64,000 nucleotides of DNA, from contig NZ_CP009288.1 in the NCBI RefSeq assembly GCF_000756615.1, forward strand, positions 5,518,001-5,582,000. The letters are read 5' to 3'. Both the position numbers and the translations under genes were made by a program. Under the pieces are notes generated by a model, which had not been told where the DNA came from, ran no database searches, and saw only the letters and a program-made list of their open reading frames with translations. The first letter of the stretch is position 1. The number at the start of each line of letters is the position of its first letter. Of the stretch, positions 44,117-53,178 are shown piece after piece. The stretch comes from Paenibacillus durus (GTDB lineage Bacteria > Bacillota > Bacilli > Paenibacillales > Paenibacillaceae).

Positions 44117-44825
44117 TTATATGACAACTCCTATTTTCCGTTAATTGACCAATAAACCCAGTGATCTAAACTATTATATATTAGAACAAACGCCCCAGCA
44201 ATACCGGAGAGACTTAAGAGGGAGACGGGAATCAGCGCATAAGCTCGGTTTAAGGGACCGTTCACACCCGAACAACGAACCGTAAGCACATGATAAAGCA
44301 ACAACCCTCACACAACGGGCCTCCATGCCGCGCGATAACAAACTTTTTATATCTGGAAGCGCTATACTCCCCAATGTCCCATCCACAACCTGTATTATTG
44401 AGAGAACGAACCTTTTAACCCGGTGCAATGAGCCCTCGCATCAAAATGACGGACTAGCCGCATCCATTCAGGCCGACAGATCCTTTACACAGAAGCATGA
44501 TTTTCTTCTGGCAGCGCCGAAACTTTCTTAATACCACAGCTTATGTCCTTACCTCGCAGACTTTATCGGTAAAATGTCTTTCAAAGCGTGGACACTCCCA
44601 CAAAAATCGGATATACGAGTCGCAGCGGCTTTAACGCAGAATTTCGCCTATATATTGAGTGAATCAGCTTCTTATCATCAATATATTGAATCTCACTGCG
44701 GAAGTGTCAGCCTATTGCCCATGTCCACCTTTTAAAAGACACTGCCCTCATAACGTCCTCATGTAGCGGACACATCATATGTATCGAAAGATCTGTCCCT
44801 GTGCTGAAACCCAGTTTATTATTAG
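44117..44825. other. Gene-free stretch (~700 nt)
   Basis: Only short shadow frames (<90 codons) without family resemblance were found, with several in-frame stops in all six frames. Composition is less GC-rich than neighbours and codon periodicity is absent. No tRNA-like or rRNA-like structure was recognised. It may be decayed sequence or hold an unrecognised small RNA. Confidence 0.4.
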
Positions 44826-44852
44826 GAGCAAAAAGGACCTCCTCATTGGAGA
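44826..44852 (-). terminator. Terminator of the GNAT gene at 44942
   Basis: GGATCTCC/GGAGGTCC (one mismatch) around AATGA, then TTTTTG on the minus strand, about 90 nt after the stop codon. Confidence 0.6.
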
Positions 44853-44941
44853 TCCCTTCCATGCATCCTGCCATATAGGCGGCGACCACTCGGCAGACTC
44901 CCCGTTTATTAGGCGGTGCCGAACGCGGCGAACCAATACGT

Positions 44942-45412
44942 CTACAGCTCTTTCGACATCGTAATGTCGGTTACGCCGTAGCCCATTTTTTTGTACAGCT
45001 CGAATGCGCGTTGGTTCTGGCCGAACACATGCAGACCGATTTTGCGGACGTTCATGCTGCGGGCCTCTTCGTCGAGCGCCTGCATGGCCAGCTTGCCATA
45101 GCCCTTTCCCTGAAACGGTTCAAAAATATAAATGTCGTAAATAAATGCTTCGCGGCCGCGGCGGCCTTCAGTAACGTTGAACCAGATGTAACCGACATGG
45201 GTATCGCTCTCTTCCTCGACGACCGAGTACAGATAAGCGCCTTCGGTATTCAGCCCGGCGGGCAAAAAGCGCGTCATCGCCTCTTTGGACTGCTTCAGCG
45301 CGTTATCCGGTTCCCAGGCTCCCGATTTCACCTTCTCCTCGGCAAAGTCGCTGGTCGATTGACTGAGGAAAAATTGAAACGTCGCTTCGTCCATTTGAAC
45401 CAGTTTTATCAT
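44942..45412 (-). CDS. GNAT family N-acetyltransferase
   Basis: 156 residues. The acetyl-CoA motif is FEPFQGKGYGKLAMQALDEEARSMN, followed by KIGLHVFGQNQRAFELYKKMGYGV, the standard motif A/B pair. VGYIWFNVTEGRRGREAFIYDIYI is beta 4. The substrate is not deducible. The ATG follows GGAAGG. Confidence 0.88.
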   Translation of the reverse strand: MIKLVQMDEATFQFFLSQSTSDFAEEKVKSGAWEPDNALKQSKEAMTRFLPAGLNTEGAYLYSVVEEESDTHVGYIWFNVTEGRRGREAFIYDIYIFEPFQGKGYGKLAMQALDEEARSMNVRKIGLHVFGQNQRAFELYKKMGYGVTDITMSKEL

Positions 45413-45473
45413 AATTAGACCTTCCTTATTTCGGTATTCATGCCCTTGTTACGGGCATCTGAATTTTAACATC

Positions 45474-45495
45474 CGCCTCTCGCTTGGGAGGCGGA
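45474..45495 (-). promoter_or_regulatory. Hairpin downstream of fni
   Basis: CCGCCTC/GAGGCGG with a short loop, ~40 nt after the fni stop; a second stem ATGCCC/GGGCAT lies at 45445-45463. Neither has a proper T-run, so they may be weak terminators or 3'-end stabilisers. Confidence 0.4.
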
Positions 45496-45533
45496 ATGAA
45501 CAGCGCAGTGCCGGCCGGCGCTGCCGCTTCGCG

Positions 45534-46628
45534 TTAAACGCGCATAAGCCTCGGCGTGCCGCGAAGGGCACCCACGGAGGAGGCGCCGATGCCGAACATC
45601 GCCGTCCTCAGCTCCAGCTCAGCCTGCTGTAGCGCCGCCTCCAGCGCCGCCTCCGATTCCACCGCCGGGCCGAGGAGACTCCGGCCGAAGCCGGCCAGAT
45701 CCGCGCCGAGCGCCAGCGCCTTGGCGGCGTCAACGCCGCTCTGCAAGCCCCCGCTGCCGATCAATGCGCCTTCAGGAGCAGCGGCGCGTACATCCGCAAT
45801 GCAGTCGGCGGTCGGGATGCCCCAATCCGCGAACGCCTCGGCGGCGGCGCGCCTCACCGGATCGGCGCTGCGGAACTTCTCTACCTGGCTCCATGACGTT
45901 CCGCCCGCTCCGCTCACATCGATGAATGACACTCCGGCGCCGTACAGCTTAAGCGCCGTCTCGCCGTCGATGCCCCAGCCGACTTCCTTGACGCCGACCG
46001 GTACCTCCAGACTGCGGCACACCTGCTCGATCTTCGGCAGCAGCGAGCCGAACCCTGTGTTCCCTTCCGGCTGGAACACCTCCTGAAGGCCGTTCAGATG
46101 CAGCACCAGCCAATTGGCTTCGGCGATTTCCACCGCCCTGCGGCAGTCGCCTGCATCAAAACCGTAAGACAGCTGAACCGCTCCAAGGTTCGCGATGACA
46201 GGAATGTCCGGGGCCCGTTCCCGCACCCGGAACGTAGACTCAAGCTCCGGGCGCTCTAGTGCGGCCCGGATCGAACCTACGCCCAGCGTCCAGCCCCGCC
46301 GCTGCGCCGCCTCGGCGAGCCGCGCGTTAATCTCTCCGGTAGCGGCGCTGCCGCCGGTCATCGAACTGATCAGCAGCGGAGTCCGCAGACTCCGGCCTAG
46401 AAACAATGTGTCCAGCGTTATATCGTCAAAGTTCGTTTCCGGCAGCGCATTGTGCCGGAACCGGTAACGTTCAAAACCTGTAGTAACTCCTCTGCCGCCT
46501 ACGTCTTCATTCAGGCACAGGCGTACATGCTCGATCTTCCGCTCCCCCGTCTTTCCTTCCAATAGATGCGGACGGGAGACCGAATCCTTGGCTGTCGTCT
46601 TCATTTCATCATTCATATTAATCGGCAC
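45534..46628 (-). CDS. fni: Type 2 isopentenyl-diphosphate delta-isomerase
   Basis: FMN/NADPH-dependent isomerase that converts IPP to DMAPP. Signatures are RKIEHVRLCL, LLISSMTGGSAATGEINARLAEAA, VGVKEVGWGIDGETA, DVSGAGGTSW and ALIGSGGLQSGVDAAKALALGADLAGFGRSLL. The frame is open to 46676, but a TATAAT at about 46665-46670 suggests transcription starts inside it. GTG 46628 (GAGGAAAGG upstream) is my choice; ATG 46616 or 46604 are alternatives. Confidence 0.93.
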   Translation of the reverse strand: MPINMNDEMKTTAKDSVSRPHLLEGKTGERKIEHVRLCLNEDVGGRGVTTGFERYRFRHNALPETNFDDITLDTLFLGRSLRTPLLISSMTGGSAATGEINARLAEAAQRRGWTLGVGSIRAALERPELESTFRVRERAPDIPVIANLGAVQLSYGFDAGDCRRAVEIAEANWLVLHLNGLQEVFQPEGNTGFGSLLPKIEQVCRSLEVPVGVKEVGWGIDGETALKLYGAGVSFIDVSGAGGTSWSQVEKFRSADPVRRAAAEAFADWGIPTADCIADVRAAAPEGALIGSGGLQSGVDAAKALALGADLAGFGRSLLGPAVESEAALEAALQQAELELRTAMFGIGASSVGALRGTPRLMRV

Positions 46629-46819
46629 ATGGCCTTTCCTCGATTTATTTGTTGCCGCCGTCATATTATAACACAACCGGCCAGGTGAATTTGCGGCTTC
46701 ATCACACGTTCATCGCGTTTTTTTGACAGCCGATCGGGCAACAGTAGAATGAGCGGCCATTCAGGGCAGAGCTTCGCTGCTTCACCAGTTTCGGAGGCGC
46801 TGCTGTCTGCTTACGCCCT

Positions 46820-48328
46820 TTACAGAAGCGGCGACATCAGCCTGGCGGCCGATTCGAGCAGCCGCTCCGGCAGCCGCTTATCCATAAACTTCTCGTGGAC
46901 AATCTGCGATGTGGACAGCAGATCGCGCTCGAAATCGGAGACGATTCGCTTAACGCTCTCGGTCTGAAGCAGCAGCGCGTTCACTTCGAAGTTCAAATGG
47001 AAGCTGCGCATATCCATGTTGGCCGTGCCGATGGTGGCGATTTCGCCGTCGATGATGAGCAGCTTGGAATGAATAAATCCTTTTTCATACTCGAAAATCT
47101 TAACGCCCGCTTCCAGCAAAGCCGGGAAATAGGAATGGGACGCAAGAAACGGCAGCCACTTGTCCGGCTTGGCCGGGAACAGCAAGCGCACATCCAGCCC
47201 AGAAAGAGCAGCCACTTGCAGCGCCGTGTAAATGTCCTCGTCGGGGATAAAATACGGCGTGGCTATCCACACCGACTTCTTGGCCGAGGTGATCATGGAG
47301 AAGAAGATATTTTTGAGCGTCTGCCTCTCATTGTCCGGGCCGCTCGCGATAATCTGCACCGCCCCGCCGTCTCCGGTGTACCGAAGCTGCGGCGACAAAT
47401 AATCCTGCTCCAAAATCCGCTCGCCGGTCGTGTGCATCCAGTCCAGCAGAAAAATAATTTGCATCGTCCGCACCGCCTCGCCCCGCACAAGCATATGCGT
47501 GTCACGCCAGAAGCCGTATGTTTTGCTGCGGCTCAAATACTCATCGCCCACATTGAGCCCGCCCATAAAGCCGACATCCCCGTCGATAACCACTATTTTA
47601 CGGTGGTTCCGGTAGTTAACCCGGCTGGAGAAGAAGCTCTTGGATCTGCCGTACGCCGCTACTTGCACCCCCGCGTCACTCAAAGCATTCAGGAAGCTCC
47701 GGGACAACTGGATGCTGCCCACGGCATCATACATGAAGCGGACCTTGACGCCGGCGCGGGCCTTTTCAATGAGAATCTGCTGAATTCTGGTCCCGATCTC
47801 GTCAGCGCGGAAAATATAATACTCCATGTGGATATGGTGCTTCGCCTGGCGCAGCTCCATTAGGAGCGTTCCGAACGTCTCCTCGCCATTGGTCAGCACC
47901 CGCGTCTCCGAAGAGAAAGAGATCGGCGAACGCGCCAGACGCTGGGACAGGCCGAGCAGCTTGCGCTGCGTGGAATTAAACATCGACCAGTCCTGATGAA
48001 GGCGCAGGGCGTCGTTCTCAATCCGCTCATAGGCCATCAGGTCCCGTTGGGCTTTTTTGTCATATTTACGGCGCTTGAACACATTTTGCCCAAACAGGAA
48101 ATAGAACACGAGTCCCACTACCGGAATCAGCGCAAGCAGCAGGATCCAGGCCATCGTCGCCGACGGGTTGCGGTTCTCCATAAAAATGGCGAGTCCGATC
48201 GAAACAACCGTCAGCGTGGAAAAAATACTGATAATCGTCCCGCCGGTGCTGCCGAAAATGCCAAAGCCAAAATAATAAAAGGCGAGCAAAGCTCCTATGA
48301 TGATCGTTGACTGTATTCCTCTTCTCAT
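46820..48328 (-). CDS. cls: Cardiolipin synthase
   Basis: 502 residues: two N-terminal membrane helices (about 8-55) with a PLDc N-terminal segment, then two HKD phospholipase-D motifs, HRKIVVIDGDVGFMGGLN and HSKLLIIDGEIATIGTANMD. It condenses phosphatidylglycerols to cardiolipin at the membrane. The first ATG with a ribosome site is 48328; a GTG two codons earlier is possible. Confidence 0.95.
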   Translation of the reverse strand: MRRGIQSTIIIGALLAFYYFGFGIFGSTGGTIISIFSTLTVVSIGLAIFMENRNPSATMAWILLLALIPVVGLVFYFLFGQNVFKRRKYDKKAQRDLMAYERIENDALRLHQDWSMFNSTQRKLLGLSQRLARSPISFSSETRVLTNGEETFGTLLMELRQAKHHIHMEYYIFRADEIGTRIQQILIEKARAGVKVRFMYDAVGSIQLSRSFLNALSDAGVQVAAYGRSKSFFSSRVNYRNHRKIVVIDGDVGFMGGLNVGDEYLSRSKTYGFWRDTHMLVRGEAVRTMQIIFLLDWMHTTGERILEQDYLSPQLRYTGDGGAVQIIASGPDNERQTLKNIFFSMITSAKKSVWIATPYFIPDEDIYTALQVAALSGLDVRLLFPAKPDKWLPFLASHSYFPALLEAGVKIFEYEKGFIHSKLLIIDGEIATIGTANMDMRSFHLNFEVNALLLQTESVKRIVSDFERDLLSTSQIVHEKFMDKRLPERLLESAARLMSPLL

Positions 48329-48549
48329 TGGCACCCTACCTCTTCAATTAATCACAACAGCTATGGAATACCATCATACATTTTACATGATAGACGACTT
48401 TCTTCCTATCATCATCGACCCAAAAACCGAAAATACGACAAAATTGTAACCTCATCAAGGATTCAAAGGGCGGGTGAACACGCTGCCGTATCCTGCATAG
48501 GATACGCTTCAGGCATTGTCAACCTGGCCGCAGCTGCCGCATAACCGGC

Positions 48550-48584
48550 AAAAAGCCATCCTCCGCGATGAGGATGGCTTTTTG
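48550..48584. terminator. Bidirectional terminator
   Basis: AAAAGCCATCCTC/GAGGATGGCTTTT with a 6-nt loop and T-runs on both strands. It follows the TorD-like gene on the minus strand (after the relic at 48635). Confidence 0.85.
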
Positions 48585-48634
48585 TATATTAGCTATACAC
48601 GGCCTTGCATTGAGGTCAGCACCGGAAACACGGG

Positions 48635-48697
48635 CTACAGCCGCAGGTAAATATCCTTGAACAGCGGATACAGCTTCGCGTTATACGGGCGGTTGTT
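48635..48697 (-). pseudogene. Possible 3' relic of a sugar kinase gene
   Basis: On the minus strand 20 codons end in a stop and read NNRPYNAKLYPLFKDIYLRL. This looks like the extreme C-terminus of an FGGY-type carbohydrate kinase, where LYPLFK-type endings occur. A stop codon lies immediately upstream and no further kinase sequence is seen. The identification is tentative. Confidence 0.3.
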
Positions 48698-48734
48698 CTA
48701 GCTTGGGGGCTATCATCACTGGCAGAGAACAGCG

Positions 48735-49427
48735 CTACATCGCTGCTGCGGTGCTCTCCAATGAAGCTTTCAAGGACTCTAGCATATGCAGATCATAAGG
48801 AAGAAACTCCTCCAGCATGCGGGATAATCCCCGGTACAGCGGGCTGTCGGTCGCCGATTTCAATCTTTCGCAGAATTCAGGCGCCCAGCGAAGTAAATGC
48901 TCCCTGAGGAAGTTCTCCTGGGTGCTCAGCTGTTCCATCGCGCTTTGGGCAGAAAAGCTGTTATACAGCATACGATCATGAAGCACGGCCATAAACTCCA
49001 GCTCGATGGCAATGTGATCGTCGGCTTCGTTGCCGCATTTTTTGAACACGATACCTGCTGATGCATACACATCGGAAATGACGTTGCAGAATTCCTCCGC
49101 TTCTCCCAGCAGAGCGGCTTCTCTCGGCTTAAGGCCGATCACCGTTTCGTCACACATCAGCCGGTCGTATTCTGCGGCTTCTTTCTCGCAGACCTTAAGA
49201 AGATCATGCGGATTCTGGCCATGCAGATAGCGCTTCAGCTCACGCCCTCCCTCCGACATCTCCGCAGCAGCGCCGATTGGCCGGTTGCCGCTCCACTGCG
49301 CGATTAGCGACAGAGTCGGTCTTCTTCCGAAAAAATCAGTAAACATCTGGTATATAAATCCCCTGCTTTCCAGCCAACGATTGAAGGCTTCCGAAACGTT
49401 AAGGGGAGAAACGGTCATAATGGTCAT
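48735..49427 (-). CDS. TorD/DmsD-like molybdoenzyme chaperone
   Basis: 230 residues, all helical, with the family core IAIELEFMAVLHDRMLYNS and WAPEFCERLKSATDSPLYRGLSRMLEEFL. TorD-type chaperones bind the apo form or Tat leader of molybdopterin oxidoreductases and help insert the cofactor. moaA lies divergently next door, and a molybdopterin oxidoreductase is at the window end. The ATG has GGAGG at 9 nt. The N-terminal ~60 residues are less conserved. Confidence 0.82.
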   Translation of the reverse strand: MTIMTVSPLNVSEAFNRWLESRGFIYQMFTDFFGRRPTLSLIAQWSGNRPIGAAAEMSEGGRELKRYLHGQNPHDLLKVCEKEAAEYDRLMCDETVIGLKPREAALLGEAEEFCNVISDVYASAGIVFKKCGNEADDHIAIELEFMAVLHDRMLYNSFSAQSAMEQLSTQENFLREHLLRWAPEFCERLKSATDSPLYRGLSRMLEEFLPYDLHMLESLKASLESTAAAM

Positions 49428-49584
49428 CTACAAAATCCTCCTTTAAATAATCCGCCGCCGCACGTTCAGCGGCTGTCCTTGGTCTATGACCTCGCATGCC
49501 GCTCTAACGGTTCCACCTCATTTTACCAACCACTTCTGATAATGAAAAGTTATCACGGCTTTATGTTTTTATTATAGCCCGGGT

Positions 49585-49598
49585 TGAAAACGCTTTTC
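49585..49598. promoter_or_regulatory. cre-like palindrome
   Basis: TGAAAACGCTTTTC contains a perfect GAAAA-CGC-TTTTC palindrome and matches 12 of 14 positions of the CcpA operator consensus. It lies in the divergent region between the TorD-like gene and moaA. Confidence 0.3.
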
Positions 49599-49705
49599 GT
49601 GAGCATTCTATGGCGATTGGGCTGAATTGTCGCATTACTGTCAAATTTATTCCTCTTCCCGTAATTCCTTATGATACCGTATAAAGAATTACCAAAGAGT
49701 CCGCA

Positions 49706-49734
49706 TTGACGGCAGCTCTGATAAACTTTAAAAT
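49706..49734 (+). promoter_or_regulatory. SigA-type promoter of moaA
   Basis: TTGACG (49706-49711), 17-nt spacer, TAAAAT (49729-49734), about 42 nt before the moaA ATG. No molybdenum-cofactor riboswitch fold was recognised in the short leader. Confidence 0.6.
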
Positions 49735-49775
49735 TTGAAATATTATACCGAACGACGAAAGGGGAATCTCCCGCC

Positions 49776-50777
49776 ATGGAACTGCTGACAGACCCTTTTG
49801 GACGCGTACACGATTATATGCGCATTTCGGTTACGGACCGCTGCAATCTGCGCTGTATTTATTGTATGCCTGCGGAAGGAATGCATTTCCAGCCGCATGA
49901 TGAGATCATGAGCTATGAAGAAATCGCCGCTGTCGTGAAGGCGCTTGCTCCGGCCGGGTTGCGCAAAGTGCGCCTTACCGGGGGAGAGCCGCTGGTACGC
50001 AAAGAATTGGAGCGGCTGCTCGCCATGCTGTCCTCTATTCCGGGCATTGAGGATATTTCACTCACCACCAACGGCCTGCTGCTGCCCGCCAAAGCGGCGG
50101 CGCTCAAGGCAGCCGGTCTTTCGAGGGTAAATATCAGCCTCGACTCCCTGCGGCAGGAGCGTTACTCCATGATTACGCGGGGCGGCGATGTAGCCAAGGT
50201 GCTGAAAGGAATCGAGGCGGCGCACGCCGCGGGGCTCTCGCCCATTAAGCTTAATGTGGTGCTCATGAAGGGCATCAACGATGACGAAATCAAGGATTTT
50301 ATCGCCCTTACTATAAATAGTCCGCTGAATGTGCGGTTTATCGAATATATGCCGATCGGCAGCGCGACCGACGCCTGGCGGCAGTCGTACCTGCCGCTGG
50401 AAAGAGTGCTCGAAGCCTGCCGCGAAGCCGGATGGGAGACCGAGAAAGCGCATGCGCCTGCCGGAAACGGCCCGTCCCAAGACAGTCGTGTCGTCGGCGC
50501 CAAAGGCACATTCGGTCTGATTCATCCGGTAAGCGAGCATTTTTGCGACAACTGCAACCGGTTGCGTCTTACGGCTGATGGCCATATCAAAGCCTGCCTG
50601 TACTGGTCCGACGAATACAACGTGCGGCCGCTGACCGGTGATCCGGAGGCGGTGCGCAGTTTATTCCGCAAGGCCCTCAGAGGCAAGCCTCATAACCACG
50701 AAATGGCACTGGCGCTGGAGAAGAAAGCCCAGAGCCATACGCCTACGAGCCGCCGCATGTCGCAAATCGGCGGTTAA
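49776..50777 (+). CDS. moaA: GTP 3',8-cyclase MoaA (radical SAM)
   Basis: First step of molybdenum cofactor synthesis, together with MoaC. The radical-SAM cluster motif CNLRCIYC gives Cys23, Cys27 and Cys30; the second Fe-S cluster is in HFCDNCNRLRL plus the later KAC. The chain ends in the conserved double glycine (QIGG) needed for activity. 333 residues is typical. The ATG follows AAAGGGGAA. Its stop overlaps the convergent exporter gene by four bases. Confidence 0.96.
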   Translation: MELLTDPFGRVHDYMRISVTDRCNLRCIYCMPAEGMHFQPHDEIMSYEEIAAVVKALAPAGLRKVRLTGGEPLVRKELERLLAMLSSIPGIEDISLTTNGLLLPAKAAALKAAGLSRVNISLDSLRQERYSMITRGGDVAKVLKGIEAAHAAGLSPIKLNVVLMKGINDDEIKDFIALTINSPLNVRFIEYMPIGSATDAWRQSYLPLERVLEACREAGWETEKAHAPAGNGPSQDSRVVGAKGTFGLIHPVSEHFCDNCNRLRLTADGHIKACLYWSDEYNVRPLTGDPEAVRSLFRKALRGKPHNHEMALALEKKAQSHTPTSRRMSQIGG

Positions 50778-51388
50778 GCCGCAAGCAAGCTCCACAGCTG
50801 CCGGGCCATATATCCTGCCATCGCCCACAGCAGCATCGCAGAGGCAATGTTCAGCGCCCGAACCAGCCTGCCGGAGGGATCGGCCTTGCCGAGCACGCTT
50901 CCGGCGGCAGCCAAGACCATGAACCACAGCCATGATACCCCGGCGGCGGCTGCGGCGAACGCCCAGCGCTCCGTGCCGCCATACTGCAGGGAGCTTGTAC
51001 CGATGACGCCCACCGTATCCATCAGAGCGTGCGGATTCAACAGCGACACCGACAACGCAAAGGCGATCTGCTCTTTGGAAGGGAGAATAACGGCGCGTTC
51101 ATCCGCCCGGCCCCCCTGCAGGATTTTCCAGCCCATCACGGCCAAAAAGACGACCCCCGCCCCGTAAATGAAGGGCGTCAGCCAATTCAGAGACAGTACA
51201 GCCAGGGACACTCCCCCAACGGCTGCGAAGATCAGCAGCGTGTCGCACAGCGCCGCCGTTATTATAGCGGGAAGCGCCCTTTTGTACCGCAGCTGCAGCG
51301 CCCCCTGGTTAAATACAAAGATATTCTGCGCTCCAAGCGGCAGAATAAGGCCTACAGCCAACACCATTCCATGAATGACAGCTTCCAT
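50774..51388 (-). CDS. LysE/ArgO-type amino-acid exporter
   Basis: 204 residues with five to six membrane helices. The family N-terminus VLAVGLILPLGAQNIFVFNQGAL and the AALCDTLLIFAAVGGVS segment match ArgO/LysE arginine-lysine exporters. ATG 51388 is 9 nt from GGGAGG. The divergent MocR-type regulator 200 nt away is a likely controller. Confidence 0.88.
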   Translation of the reverse strand: MEAVIHGMVLAVGLILPLGAQNIFVFNQGALQLRYKRALPAIITAALCDTLLIFAAVGGVSLAVLSLNWLTPFIYGAGVVFLAVMGWKILQGGRADERAVILPSKEQIAFALSVSLLNPHALMDTVGVIGTSSLQYGGTERWAFAAAAAGVSWLWFMVLAAAGSVLGKADPSGRLVRALNIASAMLLWAMAGYMARQLWSLLAA

Positions 51389-51591
51389 CAACATTTTCCT
51401 CCCTTTATCAAGGCGATTCGCCCTGTCCGCTTCGGACCCTTAACGAATATTACAGCCTTTCCGGCCTTCCGTGACCAGCCAAATGCCGGGCAGACAGCCC
51501 AACCAAATGAAACATCTGCTGTCAATCATGCTATACTGTGGTCAACTTACCGGAACAAGCGAGTAAATTCTTAATCAGGGAGGTTCTTTTC

Positions 51592-53097
51592 ATGCAGACC
51601 CGGCCACCGCTGTACAGCAGCAGCCGAGGCCAGCTCCAGAGCGCCGGCGATTCTTTGGCGGATTGGCGTCCGGACCGGGACTCGCCGCTGCCGATTTACG
51701 CCCAAATCGCCGGATATTTCCAATCCAAAATCGGCGGCGGCGACTGGCCCGAAGGCATGAAGCTGCCTTCGCAGCGCGAGTTGGCCCGTCAGCTTGGCGT
51801 TAATCGCAGCACGGTTGTTACCGCACTCGGCCAACTGGCCGCGCTCGGGCTCATTGAAGGAAGGCAAGGAGGGGGCACAAGGGTTGCGGGGAAAGAGAGA
51901 ACACAGAAGACGGCGGGAAGCTGGAACGATTACGTGGAGGAGGGCATCCATTATCCCAATTTGCCCGCCGTCCAGGCGATCAACCGCCTGGAATTTAGGC
52001 CGGAGCTGCTTCGGCTCGGAACCGGAGAGCCCGCCCCCGAGCTGCTGCCGGGCGAGCAAATGCGCTCCATTCTTGCGGAGCTGACCCGTGAAGAGCTGCC
52101 GCTGGCGTATGAGGAGCCGCTCGGCAGTCTGCGGCTCCGGCGCGCGGTCAGCAAAGAGCTCGGGAGAACCGGCATTCAGGCAGGGCCATCCTCGATTCTG
52201 ATTCTCTCCGGGGCGCTTCAGGGCATTCAGCTTATCTCTCTCGGGCTGCTGCCCAAAGGGGCGGGCGTTCTATTGGAGAAGCCCTCTTATTTGTATTCCA
52301 TTCATTCTTTCCAGTCGGCGGGGGTCAAGCTGCACGGCCTGCCAATGGACGGGCGGGGTCTCGTAACGGAAGGGCTGGAGGCTCAGGCAGCCCGAACCAA
52401 GGCGGCGCTGCTGTATACGATTCCGTCCTTTCATAACCCGACTGGTATGCTTATGGACGCGGAGCGGCGGCGGGAACTGATGGAGAAGACGGCCGCGCTG
52501 GGACTACCCGTACTGGAGGATGGCGCCTATCAGGACCTATGGCTGGACGCGCCTCCGCCTCCACCGCTCAAAGCGCTGGACCGGAATGGACAGGTGCTCC
52601 ACCTGGGCACCCTGTCGAAATCCGCCAGCCCGGGACTGCGTATCGGCTGGGTTGCCGGACCCGAGCAGGTGATCCGGCGTCTGGCCGATATCAAGATGCA
52701 AACGGATTACGGCGCAAGCTCCCTCTCGCAGCTTGCGGCGGCTAAGTGGCTGGAGGACGGCTGCCACGCACGGCATACGGGCGCCCTCCGTCTCATGCTG
52801 CGCCAGCGCCGTGATGTGATGCTGGAGCTGCTGGAGCTTCATTTTGCCGGACTGGCGGAGTGGACCAAGCCCTCCGGCGGCTTCTATGTATGGCTGCGTC
52901 TGAACAAGTCCCTCCCGCTGCCGAAGCTGTTCCGCACGGCGCTTGCGGAAGGGCTGCTGCTGAACACCGGCGATCTGTACGACCGGTCGGACGCAAGGCA
53001 TCTTCGCCTGTCTTATGCCTATGCCTCCCCGTCCGGGCTGGAACAAGGGATTGCCAAGCTGGCGGAGCTTGTCCGCCGGATGGGCCGGCTGTCCTGA
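51592..53097 (+). CDS. MocR/PdxR-family PLP-dependent transcription regulator
   Basis: 501 residues: an N-terminal GntR-type winged helix (~30-100, LPSQRELARQLGVNRSTVVTALGQLAALGLIE), then an aminotransferase-like domain with the PLP lysine in LGTLSKSASPGLRIGWVAG. MocR proteins sense PLP-amine adducts and control nearby metabolism or transport genes. ATG 51592 has AGGGAGG upstream; earlier codons lack a ribosome site. It is divergent from the exporter gene. Confidence 0.92.
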   Translation: MQTRPPLYSSSRGQLQSAGDSLADWRPDRDSPLPIYAQIAGYFQSKIGGGDWPEGMKLPSQRELARQLGVNRSTVVTALGQLAALGLIEGRQGGGTRVAGKERTQKTAGSWNDYVEEGIHYPNLPAVQAINRLEFRPELLRLGTGEPAPELLPGEQMRSILAELTREELPLAYEEPLGSLRLRRAVSKELGRTGIQAGPSSILILSGALQGIQLISLGLLPKGAGVLLEKPSYLYSIHSFQSAGVKLHGLPMDGRGLVTEGLEAQAARTKAALLYTIPSFHNPTGMLMDAERRRELMEKTAALGLPVLEDGAYQDLWLDAPPPPPLKALDRNGQVLHLGTLSKSASPGLRIGWVAGPEQVIRRLADIKMQTDYGASSLSQLAAAKWLEDGCHARHTGALRLMLRQRRDVMLELLELHFAGLAEWTKPSGGFYVWLRLNKSLPLPKLFRTALAEGLLLNTGDLYDRSDARHLRLSYAYASPSGLEQGIAKLAELVRRMGRLS

Positions 53098-53178
53098 CGC
53101 CAGAAGGACAGCCGGAACCTGTGCGATCCGAGACTTCTGCGGCTTCATCATTCACCGCAGCAGCAATTTGTACGGGTG

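Noticed and set aside
44174..44964. Short frames of 60-84 codons in the long gap
   Set aside because: No ribosome sites, no periodicity and no resemblance to known proteins.
49428..49775. Molybdenum-cofactor riboswitch upstream of moaA
   Set aside because: The predicted leader is only ~35 nt long and the conserved riboswitch core was not seen.
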